DNA of 64,000 nucleotides from Aspidapion aeneum (GCA_963576565.1 OY755042.1:14793272-14857271), one strand, 5' to 3'. Positions 10,660-21,810 are shown, numbered from the stretch's first letter. The notes: generated by a model from the letters alone, not told the origin. Translations and numbers: made by a program.

Positions 10660-10915
10660 ATCTGATAACTTAATAATCCATTAGCACACTCCAAGAGAAC
10701 ACGCTATATTAGCCTTGAAAACAATTTCCTATAAATATCTTAAGACCAAAAGCTCCTCCTTGGTTGTAACAAACCGCACATGGATGCAAACACTGTCGTC
10801 ATCACCAATGGATTTTAACCAAAATTTAATCAGCTCGTTAAAATATGTTAAAATGTAATTTTTTTCGAAACTAATTCCTTCTCTAGCCATTGCTACACGG
10901 TGTAGGAAGGTAATA
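10660..10915 (-). repeat. TACCTTCCTAG repeat, internally deleted copy
   Basis: Keeps both ends (AATCCATTAGCACACTCCAA at one, GTGTAGGAAGGTAATAA at the other) but lacks most of the TCTGTC-rich middle. Confidence 0.6.
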
Positions 10916-11426
10916 ACGACACATTATTTTCACACTTCAGAACGTTTTTAGTTCTAACCGATCTCAAAAGAGTAATTAATTGGTATACTTAAGGACTTTA
11001 GAGCAAAATGAAAAATTCGCAATTTGGGTTAAAATTACCTATTTTAAAAATTATCTTAGACTTAAGATTTATCTAACTTGAAATTATAATTGTTAATATA
11101 AAAATCTTGGCTTTTGAAACTATAATAATAATACAGAAATTTGTAAAAGCATAATCAGGCGAAATTGTTGTTATTTTCAGTGATACTACATTAGAGTACT
11201 TTTCAAACAAAATTTAATTATTGCTTCACTGTGACGTGGAAATCAGTGCAATTTAGTATTCTTTTCAACAAATGTTTAATTTAGCAGGAGTGTAGTGACA
11301 TTTTTTCTTTGTAGACACACAGTGTGTCTCACCGCACTTAAACCACGGATCACCACATTCACCTAGGAAAATGAGTTTCCAACCTATGCACAATTTTTTT
11401 TTATAGAATTTTAATTCGAAAAAACG
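10916..11426 (+). other. Upstream flank and possible 5' UTR of SOAT
   Basis: AT-rich sequence before the first coding exon. No clear TATA box, initiator or upstream non-coding exon could be supported by eye. The start codon at 11427 sits in AAACGATGA, an acceptable insect context. Confidence 0.35.
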
Positions 11427-11506
11427 ATGAGTCCAAAAAGTCATGCTGTGCCTACTGGAAATGGTGTCGTTGCAAATGGTGTCGAAGGTACCAACTCTGC
11501 AAAAAA
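11427..11506 (+). CDS. SOAT: SOAT exon 1, start codon and N-terminus
   Basis: Encodes residues 1-26 and two bases of codon 27 (MSPKSHAVPTGNGVVANG then VEGTNSAK), a polar cytosolic tail without a signal peptide. The donor is AA|GTAAGT at 11507. It is assigned because its phase joins exon 2 in frame and it supplies the only suitable ATG nearby. The N-terminus is not conserved in the family, so this is the least certain exon. Confidence 0.7.
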
Positions 11507-11689
11507 GTAAGTTTAAATTCTATAACCTATATTATACGTATTCTGCAAATGCGCAAATACACAGAAACCGATCCGCAATGTATGAACGCTGGTTCCTTAC
11601 TTATACCACACAACTAGGAACATAGGGATTTTGTCGCTCAATTTATAATCGATTGATAAACATACGAGGGGCTATCTTATTCTTTTCAA

Positions 11690-12240
11690 AAATGCCGCGT
11701 CAAATCTCGTTAAAAAAATGGATTATAAAACACCACTTTCTAGTGAAATCTTATGAACTTTCACCAGTTTCAAATACATGTATTTAAATTGTTGAAAATT
11801 TATGATGTTACACCAGAAAGTAGTGTTTCATGATCCGCAAAAAATACTTACGAGATATTATGAAATTTTAGAAGTCTTTGTAAGCATATTATTACGGCCA
11901 TATCCGTGTTAAATCTGTCAAAAGTTTACAAGATTTAACCAAAAATTTGTTGCATGCTACACATCAAATCCTTAGCAGATCTCACGAACTTTCATGAGTT
12001 TCTAAAAGCACTTTGATACGGACATATCCACAAATTGGTTTTATGATCCGCGTCAAATCCCTATGTATATTTAAATGGTGAAAGTTTATGAGATTACACC
12101 AAGAAGAGGTGTTTCATAATCTGCAGAAGATACTACGAGATTTTATGAACTTTCACGAGTTTTTGTCAGCATATTATTACGGGCATATCCGCGTCAAATC
12201 ATGTCTCACAAACTTTCACGCGTCTGTCCATAAAGTCTCA
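11690..12240. repeat. Degenerate tandem repeat, ~285-bp spacing
   Basis: Blocks such as GCATATTATTACGGSCATAT and TCATRATCYGCARAARATAC recur near 11829-11920 and 12114-12200, with a third partial copy between them. Non-coding, in SOAT intron 1. The sequence from 12240 to 12890 shows nothing further. Confidence 0.6.
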
Positions 12241-12893
12241 TAAAATGAATCAAAAAATTAGTAGTCAAATCTTTTAAATCCTTATCGAAAAACTTAGTTT
12301 CAAACTCCTTAAAACTGGATCTATTTAAAACATTATTCAAATATGAAATTTGCTATAGTAAAAACTTTTTTAACTCGGTGCTCATCAACTCTTTTAAATT
12401 ATTATGAAAAAACTTCAATTGAAATAAATAAGATTTGCGACGAAAGCTGTAATTTTAAGAGAACACTAGTTTTGTAGTTTTTTGTAGAACTTTAAATTAC
12501 CCTTCCACCGATTAGTTTCTAGAGGCTTCTCTAGGGTATAAAAAATCGGAAACATTGGTGTAAAATCGTAGGTCGGCCATATTTAAACCGTCATATTTGA
12601 TAGAATATAAACTATCGAAAATAAAAAATTAGCTTACATTGTTTAGAATGGTAAAACCTTTTAATTTTTGAACCATTTTTTTCACTTTTAAAACTCTCAT
12701 GAAATAGTAAAATTTTGGTGTCTAGGGGTACCCTCAGGCCAATTTCGTATTTTTTTTCAACATTACTCAAAAACTTTTATGTGTGAAACTCACAGTAAAT
12801 ACAAGCTGTCAATGCATATCTTTTTTGTAGCATATGACTTTTTTTTAAATTAGTAGTTTCTCTAAAAAACGCAAAAAACACGAAAAAAATTAT

Positions 12894-13167
12894 TTTTCAT
12901 TCGTATGATGCTTTTCCGATGGGTTCAAAAGGTCAGTAAATGATATGAGTCCATTTATTTTCTAAGTTCTATATCTTTTACAGAAGAAGAGATCATGAAC
13001 ATTATAAGGCTTATCTCAAGTGGTGGAAAATATACCTGACTGCTTTTCTTATCATGTTCATGATCTCTTCTCCTTTGTGTAAAAGATTTAAAACGAAGAA
13101 AATAAGTCGACTCCTATCATTTACTGACCTTTTAAACCCATTGGAAAATCATCATAAGAATGAAAAA
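12894..13167. mobile_element. TIR element / hairpin in SOAT intron 1
   Basis: Arms of about 100 bp (12894-12993 and 13063-13167) are inverted copies sharing AAAAGGTCAGTAAATGAT and AGAAGAGATCATGAAC with few mismatches, around a spacer of about 70 bp. Non-coding and family unknown. Confidence 0.7.
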
Positions 13168-13209
13168 GTGATGATTATTATAATTAACAGAACATACCCA
13201 TTTATACAC

Positions 13210-13873
13210 TGTGTCTAATTTAAAACTTTCCACCCGGGATGTCTCGAGAACTGCTAAAAATTTTTAAAAATGCCGAGACACGTCGATTTTGTGTGCGAGG
13301 GCGACCCTTTTTGGCTATCTTGAAATTTTTGTAGCACGCACCACCTACGAGGTGTATACTTTACCCCTATATTTTAAATAGGGAAAGTGGGTCTAGTGAT
13401 ACCTTGTTTTGAAGGCCTTTTGAATGTCCTTACAACCATGTAAAAATTTCAAAAATCTATCCATTAGTTTTTGAGATAATTGCCTTTAAACTTTCAAATT
13501 TAACATGGACTGGTAAAATAAAAATTTAATTAGAATTTTATTTTTTTTTCGGATTTAATTTTTATTTTATCATTCCGTGTTAAATTTGAAAATTTGAAAG
13601 CAAATATCTCAAAAACTAATCGATGGATTTTCGAAATTTTTACACGGTTGTAAAGATATTTAAGAGAGCTTCAAAAGAAGGTATCACTAAACCCACTTTC
13701 CCTATTCCAAATATAGGGGTAAAGTATACCACTCGAAGGGGGTTCGTGCTACAAAAACTTCAAGATAGTCAAAAAGTGTCCCCCTCACAAACAAAATCGA
13801 TGTGTCTCGGCATTTTTAAAAATTTTCAGCAATTCTCGAGAAATCCCGGGTGGAAAGTTTTAAATTAGACATG
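13210..13873. mobile_element. Long foldback element, ~310-bp arms
   Basis: The left arm (13210-13530) and right arm (13560-13873) are near-complete inverted copies with only scattered mismatches and a short spacer. They start TGTCTAATTTAAAACTTTCC and are flanked by the direct repeat TATACAC (13203-13209, 13874-13880), a likely 7-bp target duplication. Transcribed with SOAT it would fold into a long double-stranded hairpin. The 81-codon ORF across it is incidental. Confidence 0.8.
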
Positions 13874-14034
13874 TATACACCTACCAAGAAAATAAGTTCA
13901 AAAAATATTCACGGCCTCCCCTACTATTTGAGATTCACCAGAATATTTTTGTTAGTTAACTTAAGGAGGTATACTCTTTACTAGTACAGCTAGTTTTATT
14001 ACTTCGTCATATTCATATTTTATTTTGCATTTTG

Positions 14035-15131
14035 CCCTTTGTGGCCCCGTGGTCCCAACACGGAACCACTATTTAAAAATTAATTTTCTAGCGGACGTGT
14101 AAGCATCGGCTGGAACCACCTATCTCTGCAGTTAGGGGGAAGACGGCTAATGCAATAATCAGTTAGAATCGTGAGTTATTTTGATTTTCTTGCTTGAGAG
14201 ACACGTTTTATCTTGATTGTTTTTATTTTTTTTGTGTGAAATTGCTTGGCGATATATTATTTTCAATCGTTTTACAAAATGGTAGGTATTTTTACTGTAA
14301 TATTATGCTGTTTATGTAGTGAAACTGCTTGTTTCATACTTGAGCAAAATTTTGAAAATTTTAATAATTGGTTTTTGATGAATTTTGGGTGGTTCCACAT
14401 GGGACCACTAGTACGTATAGAAAATTTTTTGATTACTAGATCACACATAATATACAAAGTATAGTGTGAGCTAATTTTTTTAAGAAAAAAAGGTTGCTCC
14501 GATTTTTAAAAAAATTATATATTTTTTGTCGCGCCGTCTGTCTCTATGTCCGTCTGTATATCTGTATGTAACGACCAACGCGCATAACTCAAAAACGACT
14601 TGTTCGATTTTAATGAAATTTGGTACCTAGGTTGGATTTTGTATCTAGATGGTATTATTTCAAAATGAACAAAATTCACTGGACATAAGCCAAATAAGAG
14701 GGTGGGGATAGATTTCAATGTGTGAGCTTGGGTGCCCATAAATTGGCAGAGTATTTTTATTATTTCTTACCAACCATTGCCTTACAGCAATAAAAAATTG
14801 ATTTTCAAAAAAAATAAATGTTGTTTTCTTTATAAAGTCTTACAGTTTAAAAAATGTTTTCTTGCTTTTAACTTTTATAAGAAATAAAGGATTTTTCCCC
14901 TTATTTTGTTAGTTTTTACACATAAAAAGTCATATAAGTATTTATATAATATAAACTGCTGTTGGCATTTTACTGGCCCAGTGGTTCCACAGTGGAATCA
15001 CGGGATAACTCAAAAATTAGAGCCTCCTACCAGAAACTTAAAAAAAATAATCTTTCTTAGACCTAAAATATCTTGATTTTTTTAAAGTAAATCGTATTTT
15101 TTAAGAAATAATTAAATTGGTCCGCAAAGGG
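14035..15131. mobile_element. Possible piggyBac-like non-autonomous element
   Basis: The left end reads CCCTTTGTGGCCCC and the right end complements CCCTTTGCGGACC. The right flank is TTAA (15132-15135), the piggyBac target; the left flank is TTTG, so that side has changed or the call is wrong. Short GTGGTTCCAC/GTGGAACCAC-like palindromes recur inside. No transposase frame is visible. It contains the insertion at 14439-14753. Confidence 0.45.
14439..14753. mobile_element. (GACA)n-bearing element, short copy
   Basis: Runs from AGATCACACAT to GGCAGAGTA with the same terminal hairpins and the GGTTGCTCCGATTTTTA block as copies 1 and 2. It lacks the three internal repeats and has a short GTCTGT tract. 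Orientation as at 27266. Confidence 0.65.
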
Positions 15132-15216
15132 TTAAACCCATCGGAAAGCCGCCCACTATTCGTATAATAAAATTTGCCTAGAATTAATCAATGAACCATT
15201 ATTATATCGATGTTGG

Positions 15217-15635
15217 CATGAGCATGAAGTTATCGAAGCACCTATCGAATCGTGACTAGGTGGATAATTTGCCGTTAATTAGTCGTGAATTAGTTGTGGA
15301 AAAATTAATTTTGTCGCTCTTATTTTTGATTGTTTTTGAGGGTGCTTCGCTGACTTCATATGAAGTTAGCGAAGCGCCCTCGTAAAAATGACTTTTATCA
15401 AAATCGAATTTGGTGGATAATTTGCCGCTAATTAGTCGTGAATTATCCACCTAGTAGCGGTTCGATTTGCGATGGGTGCCAAAATATGAAGTTAGCGAAG
15501 CACCCAAAAAAAGGGTAAAAAATAAGAGCGACAAAATAAATTTTTTCACAACTAATTCACGAATAATTAACGGCAAATTATCCACCTAGTCACAATTCGA
15601 TCTGCGATGGGTGCTTCGCTAACTTCATGCTCATG
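15217..15635. mobile_element. TIR element in SOAT intron 1
   Basis: Arms of about 110 bp share CATGAGCATGAAGTTA, GACTAGGTGGATAATTTGCC and TTTTGTCGCTCTTATTTTT in inverted order. A second, inner inverted pair uses AAGTTAGCGAAGC. Non-coding; family not recognised. Confidence 0.7.
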
Positions 15636-16192
15636 ATGTTTGCTGACTAAGAAAATAAGTTCCCAAAATGGTAATGGCCTCCCCCACTTGTTAAATGTTG
15701 TGCGCACAAAGACAACTTAAACTAGATATCTATTTAGATATTGAATGCGCTCATTATAATTACTATAATAAACTTAGTTTAAACCAGAGAATTATATATT
15801 AAATTTAAAACCGCAAGTTGAGAGTTGATTTACTGCCATTTCTTTTGCCATTTAAAAAAAGCATCTGCTTTTGTTTGAATATGGTTCAAACATTGTTTGG
15901 TTTCGTGTTTCTCTTAGGACCAATTTAGGTTGGTGTAGTTGAAGGGTTATCCCGTGGTTCAACTTATGCGCGCTTTAGTGGCGGGTTAAGGAGTTGACCT
16001 CTAGTTAAATTTCAAAATACGATTCATGCTCAGGAGACCAAGAACCTTCAGGGTAACTGTACTAAAAATTTGATTTTTTTGACAAAAAGTCCATCTTTAT
16101 AAAAAAATGCTACTGGTTTTAAAAAGTCCGTTGCCACTCTTTAAATTTAAAAATAATATACTACGGGATCGGAAAATAAGAAGGATAGAATT
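15636..16192. other. Intron 1 sequence, nothing supported
   Basis: No repeat boundary, RNA gene or extra exon is visible in this stretch. Confidence 0.4.
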
Positions 16193-16382
16193 CAGTGGCG
16201 TATATACGGGGGGGGCCTGGGGGCCCGGGGCCCCCCCCGAAGCTAAGATTTTTTTGGATATTTTCCACATATTTCATGAATACAAACATAAAATAGCATA
16301 AAATACAGCCTCTTATGAGGTCTCGGGCCCCCCCAAAACTGTCTCGGGTCCACCCCGAAACTTTTTTCTATATACGACACTG
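16193..16382. mobile_element. hAT-type MITE, CAGTGGCGTA family, copy 2
   Basis: Starts CAGTGGCGTATATACGGG, ends ATACGACACTG, and is flanked by the perfect 8-bp duplication ATAGAATT (16185-16192, 16383-16390). The core GAAGCTAAGATTTTT...TATTTTCCACATATTTC is shared with copies 1, 3 and 4. Confidence 0.87.
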
Positions 16383-16588
16383 ATAGAATTTTAAATGTTT
16401 TTTATTTGGACCTCCATTTTTGAACATACTGTATATTACTAGTTCATACTAAATATATCCCCAATTGAGAAGAAATGCAAAAAGGAGTTAATGTATGTAT
16501 TGCAAGAAAATTAAAAAAAAAAGGAGAAACGTCGCCACCAAACAAATTACACAATCACTCTTAAGTTAACCAAATTATTTGTTTTTAG

Positions 16589-16753
16589 CAAAACACTGTC
16601 TTCCCTGCCAGAAAAAACATTTAAAATTAGAGCGTCGCTTCTCACAGACCTCTTCGAAAATCCACACATAAGAACAGTGAAACATGTTTTTGCTGCTTCA
16701 CTGGTTGCTTTGATGGTATCCAGTGTGGCACAAGACTATTTTAAAAATGGCGA
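16589..16753 (+). CDS. SOAT: SOAT exon 2, first membrane segment
   Basis: Residues 27-82. After KTLSSLPEKTFKIRASLLTD it gives LFENPHIRTVKHVF, matching the family's LL-x-HIRT-x-H pattern, then a hydrophobic run AASLVALMVSSVA that is the first transmembrane helix. The acceptor is TTTTTAG|CA and the donor GA|GTAAGT. Confidence 0.92.
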
Positions 16754-17136
16754 GTAAGTTTAAAATATATTTTTATGTGTTATGTTTTATATTAAGAATT
16801 ATAAATTAAAACATTTGAAACTAAAGCTAAAATACTTTCAAAAAAGTTTACGAGATTCGAACTCACATCAATGGGATTTGCTGGGTTCATACAGAAACAT
16901 AGCATAACATAAGACATACGTAATTACGTATATGGATAGGAGTTTGGGGACGTTTTTATGAAGTCCAATGACCTGATGAAACAGCACTATTAACAAAGAT
17001 GTTTTAGACAAAAAATATTGAGGTATTGTAATCCAGCCTCTTTTTTACCCAACTGCAGCACGGCGAAAGGAAGGGTAATGTTTTTGTTTTCAATTTAATT
17101 ATGCTGGTCAGGCGTTATAGTCCACTTTTGACTTAT

Positions 17137-17182
17137 GCCACACTGAGGAGATCACAATAAGTTCGAAACACGTGTCTGTGGC
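17137..17182 (+). ncRNA. Hammerhead ribozyme motif in SOAT intron 2
   Basis: The 46-nt sequence has every core position. Stem I GCCACA (17137-17142) pairs perfectly with UGUGGC (17177-17182). The catalytic box CUGAGGA is at 17143-17149. Stem II is GAUC/GUUC with one U-U mismatch (17150-17164). GAAA is at 17165-17168, followed by a very short stem III ACA/UGU with a CG loop, and the cleavage triplet GUC ends at 17176. A stem III this short is characteristic of hammerheads in Penelope-like and related retroelements. The surrounding 17000-17285 looks like repeat DNA of that kind. It is in the same sense as SOAT transcription, 383 nt after exon 2. Self-cleavage is inferred from the core; the weak stem II could reduce it. 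Confidence 0.75.
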
Positions 17183-17348
17183 TAGTCAGTTTTTTGCTCC
17201 TTGTTGCACATGCGAGGCCCCCCTGCTGATGAAGCTTTTTAGGTTCGATGCATAAAGAGAGGGTGGAGTACTAGTGGAGAAGACGATTTTTTATTTTTTG
17301 TATTTTTCTTACAATATCTATATTTTATACTACTACTACTATGTCAGT

Positions 17349-17804
17349 TTAGAACGTTTTTCTACGTTGTCCGACGCCTATTCTCCACCTCCTTCGATCC
17401 TGACAATCAACTCCTGTTTTTTTTTGACTCATTGATCTTTGGATTGACTGTTGCCATTCTAGTTTAGGACGCCCTCTTTTTCTGCGCCCTATTGGTTGCC
17501 ATCCTAGGACTTGCTTTGGTAATCTTTTGTCGTTCATCCGTTGTACATGGCCGTACCATATCAGTTGCCTTTTAGTGATGTCATCCGTTATGCTTCCCTC
17601 GATTCCCATTCTTTCTTTTATGATGTCATTTCTTATGTGATCTATTCTAGATATTCTCATTGATCTTCTTATTGCATCCATTTCGACACTTTCCATTTTA
17701 GTTTTGTATTTTTCTGTTACGCGACAAGTCTGAATTCCATACAACAGCGTGCTTTTCACCATTGTTTCATATATGTTACATTCCTTTTTATTTCTCTGCT
17801 CCAT
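17349..17804 (-). pseudogene. LINE C-terminal segment
   Basis: This frame gives STLLYGIQTCRVTEKYK, then LIWYGHVQRMNDKRLPKQ and RRKRGRPKLEWQQSI. These are the typical LLYG...W, GH-x-x-RM and GRP...W motifs after the thumb of insect LINE reverse transcriptases. It is in a different frame from the RT segment at 17845, with the joining region lost to frame changes. Confidence 0.75.
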
Positions 17805-17844
17805 AAAATACTGTTAAGACATCCAATAACCTTTTTTGCTTTTA

Positions 17845-18966
17845 CTATTCTTTGTTCAGTTTTTTACAGTCTGTTCCTGTCTTATCCAATGTGACACCCA
17901 AGTAAACGTACTCATTGCATGGAGATATTGTTTGTCCATTGTCTAGTTCTAACTCACTGGATTCGTTTCCAATACATAAGTACTGTGTCTTGTCCACGTT
18001 CACTGTTAATCCCCACTTTTGGTATTCTCCCATTAACTTTCTCATCATATACTCCATGTCTTCTTTATCATTAGCTACAATTACTTGGTCGTCAGCAAAC
18101 TGTAGTGTGTATATGGTAAATCGGTCGTTAAGTTGTATTCCCATGCCGTGCACTTTAGGTTTCCAGTTTTTTAGAGCTACTGCGATATATATTTTAAAAA
18201 GTGTTGGAGAGATACAACATCCCTGTCTTAAGCCTTTTGTTACCAGGAATTCTTTTGAAAGTCTATTTCCAATTTTAACTTTAGATTTTGACCCTTTGTA
18301 TAGTTCTTTTATCGCTTTTATGTATGTATGATTGATATTAGTTTGCTCTAACACTGTCCATAATTTTTCTACTGGAACGGTATCATATGCTTTTTGTAGG
18401 TCCACAAAAGTAACATGAGTCTCTATATTTCTGGCGCTCCTTTTCTCAATTACTTGACAAAGACAAAAAACATTATCACTACAAGATCTGCCTGCACGAA
18501 ACCCACTTTGATCTTCTACTTCTTGTTCATGAAAATCAATCTCTATTAGATCTCTAAGAATCCTACCGTACAATCTACTTAGAGTACTGCTTACTGAAAT
18601 TCCTCTGTAATTGTTGCGATCCAGCTTGTTTCCTTTTTTATGTATTGAGGATATGAATGCAATTTTCCAAACATTAGGTACTGGATGTCCGTTTATGCAT
18701 TGATTGATAATATATGTGAGATTTTCGAGTAGTTTCTCTGATCCATATTTGAGCATTTCAGCATATATTCCCTCAGGTCCGCTAGCTTTTCCGGATTTAA
18801 GCTTTTTAATACTATTCTTTATCATTTCTTTTTCGATGATTACTTCCTCTCCATGTATTTCTATGTCTTTCCTCGGAGAGGCTGCCAGATATTCGGGTCT
18901 CGTCTCCTGCAGCAGTCCCTTGTAGTGTTCTGTCCATTGTTCTGGTTTGACGATCTGGATGTTCAC
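17845..18966 (-). pseudogene. LINE reverse transcriptase domain
   Basis: An open frame of 373 codons covers most of the RT domain: GKASGPEGIYAEMLK, NNYRGISVSSTLSRLYGRIL, QSGFRAGRSCSDNVF, DLQKAYDTVPVEKLW, the GLRQGCCISPTLF box and the catalytic box LQFADDQVIVAND (YADD/FADD type). It ends prematurely at 17845 and joins the upstream linker only through a single-base frameshift near 19010. This is a catalytic-looking domain in a broken element; no function is expected. Confidence 0.85.
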
Positions 18967-19012
18967 TTTTTCTTTTGTTGGGTTTTTTACTGCCGAAATG
19001 AATTTCCATACT

Positions 19013-19546
19013 TCAGAACTCGTAAGCAGAGTTCTCTCCTACGTGTGTATTTATATCGTGGCATTTGCGCTCGAACATTTTATGCTTTTCTGTACGTATC
19101 AAATTTCTTAGCTGTCTTCTGGTTTCCCTGTAGATTTCTAGGTCTCTTTGTTCTTTAGTACTGAGCCATTTCAAGTATGTGCGTTTTTTCTCTTTAACCA
19201 TTTCCTGTATTTTCTCCATCCACCACATCTTCCTGTTATTTCTATTATCTTGGTATCCAACAGCTTCGTTACTTGCTTCCTTCAAGCTTTTTATTATGTT
19301 TGTATATATCTCTTCAAATTAGTGATTTGTGTTTATTAATTTTTCATCTAATCGGTCCTAATACAATCTTTGGGTACTTTCGATTTCTAGACTTCTAAAG
19401 TTGTATTTTTGATTATCTTCGATGCATTCTAGGTTTTCAATTTCTCTAATACTTTCGTCCTTATTTCTTTTTCTTAAAGGGAATAATATTTTTGCTTTTA
19501 CCAGATGGTGGTCAGATCCACAGGTAACACCACGAAGTGCTCGCAC
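19013..19546 (-). pseudogene. LINE endonuclease end and linker
   Basis: Two frames (19358-19546 and 19013-19285) carry CGSDHHLVKAKILFPL, the last endonuclease motif, and the basic linker KIQEMVKEKKRTYLKWLS typical of LINE ORF2 between endonuclease and RT. Most of the endonuclease is missing. Confidence 0.7.
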
Positions 19547-19933
19547 ATCATACCACTTTAATTGCGAGTGTTGTCCACCTATAGCATAACAATGATATAT
19601 TTTATATTGTGGGCATAATAAATTTTTTAAAACTATTTATCCAACTTTTTTGGCATACCTACATCATCATTAATTTTTTATTATTTAACATTTTAATTTA
19701 AATAAAACCTAGATTAAAAAGTGAGTATATTAATATCTTTTTCCCAGTTTAACAAGAAATACTTAATCAATTTATTAAAATTATTATCTAAGTATGCGTA
19801 AACAAACATGAATGCGTAAGTGCCTTTTAAAAACACATTCAGTACAACTGCACCAACAACGTAAATACAGGGTGATTTCTTGTCATTGCAAAATCCAAGG
19901 GCGGTGTTTCTGTAGCCAAATTCTGGGGGGATG

Positions 19934-20120
19934 GTAATGGTCAAGCAGTGACTGTAGATAAGGGCATAAGAAAACAGCGCTTAGACAAAAGCTCACAGGA
20001 AATATCCGTACTAGATAAGAGCGCACACATAAAAAAGCCCAAGTGGAAAAAAGCACACACCGAAAAAGAGCTTACACGGAATATAGCGCACATAGTAAAA
20101 CAGCGCACAGGGAAATCATA
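19934..20120. repeat. Phrase-like degenerate array around AGCGCACA
   Basis: Units of about 20 bp vary around AAAACAGCGCACAGGGAAAT, with GCGC, GCAC or GCTTAC centres separated by A-rich words. The unit length drifts, unlike an ordinary minisatellite. The ORFs through it have no recognisable domain. Confidence 0.5.
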
Positions 20121-20660
20121 CAATAAAAACTTTTTGACTAATGGAAAAATCATGCAATGAAATAAAGTTAGACTTCTAGAATTCGAATATTTCATGAAAA
20201 AAAGTAACAGGTTAGGTTATTTGACCATTTCACATTTGGCCACAAAAAGCCAAGGGTATTTATATCAAAAACATCAAAAAATTTTGATATTTCAAAAAAA
20301 GTTGAATTGTATGTGTTTGAATTTTAGAAAAGTTAAAATTTTGAAAATATATGTAAATTTACACCGGCACAAAAAAAATGGTCTGTACATAGGACCTACC
20401 TTTTATATAAGTTCTTTGGTGCGCTAAGTCCAAATCTGGGGTCTTTTTGACCGTACACCATAAAATTTCGAGTAAATTAAATAAATAAACTTTGCAATTT
20501 TTTGCGGACATACAAAAAAATTTGCGAAACATTGCAAAACATTGCAGTTATAAAAACGTTTAAAAAATAAATGGATCCCTGGCGGATCTGATACGGAATA
20601 TTATGAATATGTTCCTAGCTAGCCGATTCACACTTCAAGTAGAGCCATGATATTTCACCT
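20121..20660. other. Intron 2 AT-rich sequence
   Basis: Contains a GGATCCCTGGCGGATCTGAT motif near 20573, a relic of the TACCTTCCTAG family flank. Nothing else is supported. Confidence 0.4.
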
Positions 20661-20663
20661 CTA

Positions 20664-21810
20664 TAAACTTAGCATTACCACTTAAGAATTGGATATTCGC
20701 AATATATGCATTAATTGTCGTAAATTTGTCGTAAATTTGTCGTGAAAGAAAAAAAATTGTCGCGCCACCCGTCTTCCTGAAAAGGGTATGTAATGCTAAG
20801 TTGAGTCTCAACTTAGCATTACCACCACAGAAAAAATTAAAATTTTTAAAAACTAATCTATGGAATAATTGTCGTAAATTTGTCGTGAAAGAAAAAAATT
20901 TGTCGCGCCACCCGTTTTCCTGAAAAGGGTATGTAATGTTCACTTTTTTTCATAATTTCTAAAACAACGCAAAATCCTTGCGATCAATGAATATTTACAC
21001 AAACACCACAAAAGGTTATATTGAAAAGTAAAAGCGGAACGTAATATAATGATTGTTTCACCAAAAATTTACAATTGCGCGACAAGGTTAAATATACTAC
21101 ATCTTCGTATTGTGAAAAAGCTTAAAGATCACTAAGATTTAGCTGGGAAATCTCAAAATTGCTCACTGCCCGTTTTCGGGAAAACGGATGACGTGTCAAT
21201 TGTATTTCTTTTACGACAAATTTACGACAAATTCACGACAATTAATGCATTTAATAGTTTTTGAAATACACGAATAAAATAATATGCATGTGTAAAAATA
21301 TCCAATCAGGACATTTTATTTTAAGGACCGCATAAAGGATAGACTTATGCCGATTGATATTGCTATTCCAAATATGTTTGCATCTTGCATCGTAAGGTAC
21401 CGTGGGCATTGGAATAATACGTACTATATGGCAATATTATGCATATGTTATTGAAAGCAACCAATCAGGTCATTTTTTCTTAATTTAAGGACCGCGAAAA
21501 CTTTTTTCTGGAAGTTTGCATGAGGCGTTGGCAATTATATGGTGCTAAGTGCTAAGTTGAGTCCGAACCCAAACGAACTTAGCATTACCACTTTAGGATT
21601 GGATATTGGCAATATATGCATTATTTGTCGTAAATTTATCGTCAAATAAAAAAATTATCGCGTTCTCCGTTCTTCACGAAACGGGCTTTTTTTAATTTCA
21701 GTATAAATATCACTGGTCTTTAAGTTATTTCATAAAAATGCGACCTGGTGAAAATACAATTATTGCATAGATTACGAATATCCAATTCTTAAGTGGTAAC
21801 GCTACGTTTA
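20664..21810. mobile_element. 1.1-kb TIR element with internal inverted copies
   Basis: The left end (AACTTAGCATTACCACTTAA, 20665-20684) and right end (21785-21810) are inverted. Inside, the left-end block recurs near 21578. The CGTAAATTTGTCGTGAAAG block appears twice directly (20703, 20875) and once inverted (21215-21245). It looks like nested or rearranged copies of one MITE family. No coding sequence. Confidence 0.6.

Larger units (their letters stand above)
9718..10915. mobile_element. GGCCGGACTGG-type element with inverted repeat copies
   Basis: Starts CAGGCCCGGACTGG and shares about 400 bp with the 3303-5050 element, including CACTTAGAGCCCGGGGCTAA and AACACACCTTGTTTTTCCTGG. It then holds a full minus-strand TACCTTCCTAG copy (10160-10645) and a shortened one (10660-10915). 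With copy 2 at 9172 the cluster is a large imperfect inverted repeat. Confidence 0.55.
17285..19560 (-). mobile_element. Antisense LINE (non-LTR retrotransposon) remnant
   Basis: Reads on the minus strand in SOAT intron 2. In order it has the end of an AP-type endonuclease (CGSDHHLVKAKI near 19500), a linker, a reverse transcriptase, and a C-terminal segment. The pieces lie in different frames, so it is dead. The upstream end fades at about 19560-19640, meaning it is 5'-truncated. The 3' end runs into an AT-rich tail with a (TAC)n tract at 17329-17340. It resembles the endonuclease-reverse transcriptase elements common in insects; the clade (RTE-like or related) is uncertain. Confidence 0.85.

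Noticed and set aside
17213..17262. Second hammerhead candidate (CUGAUGA at 17224)
   Set aside because: It has the first box but no GAAA in register, no cleavage triplet and no closing stem I, so at most it is a decayed copy.
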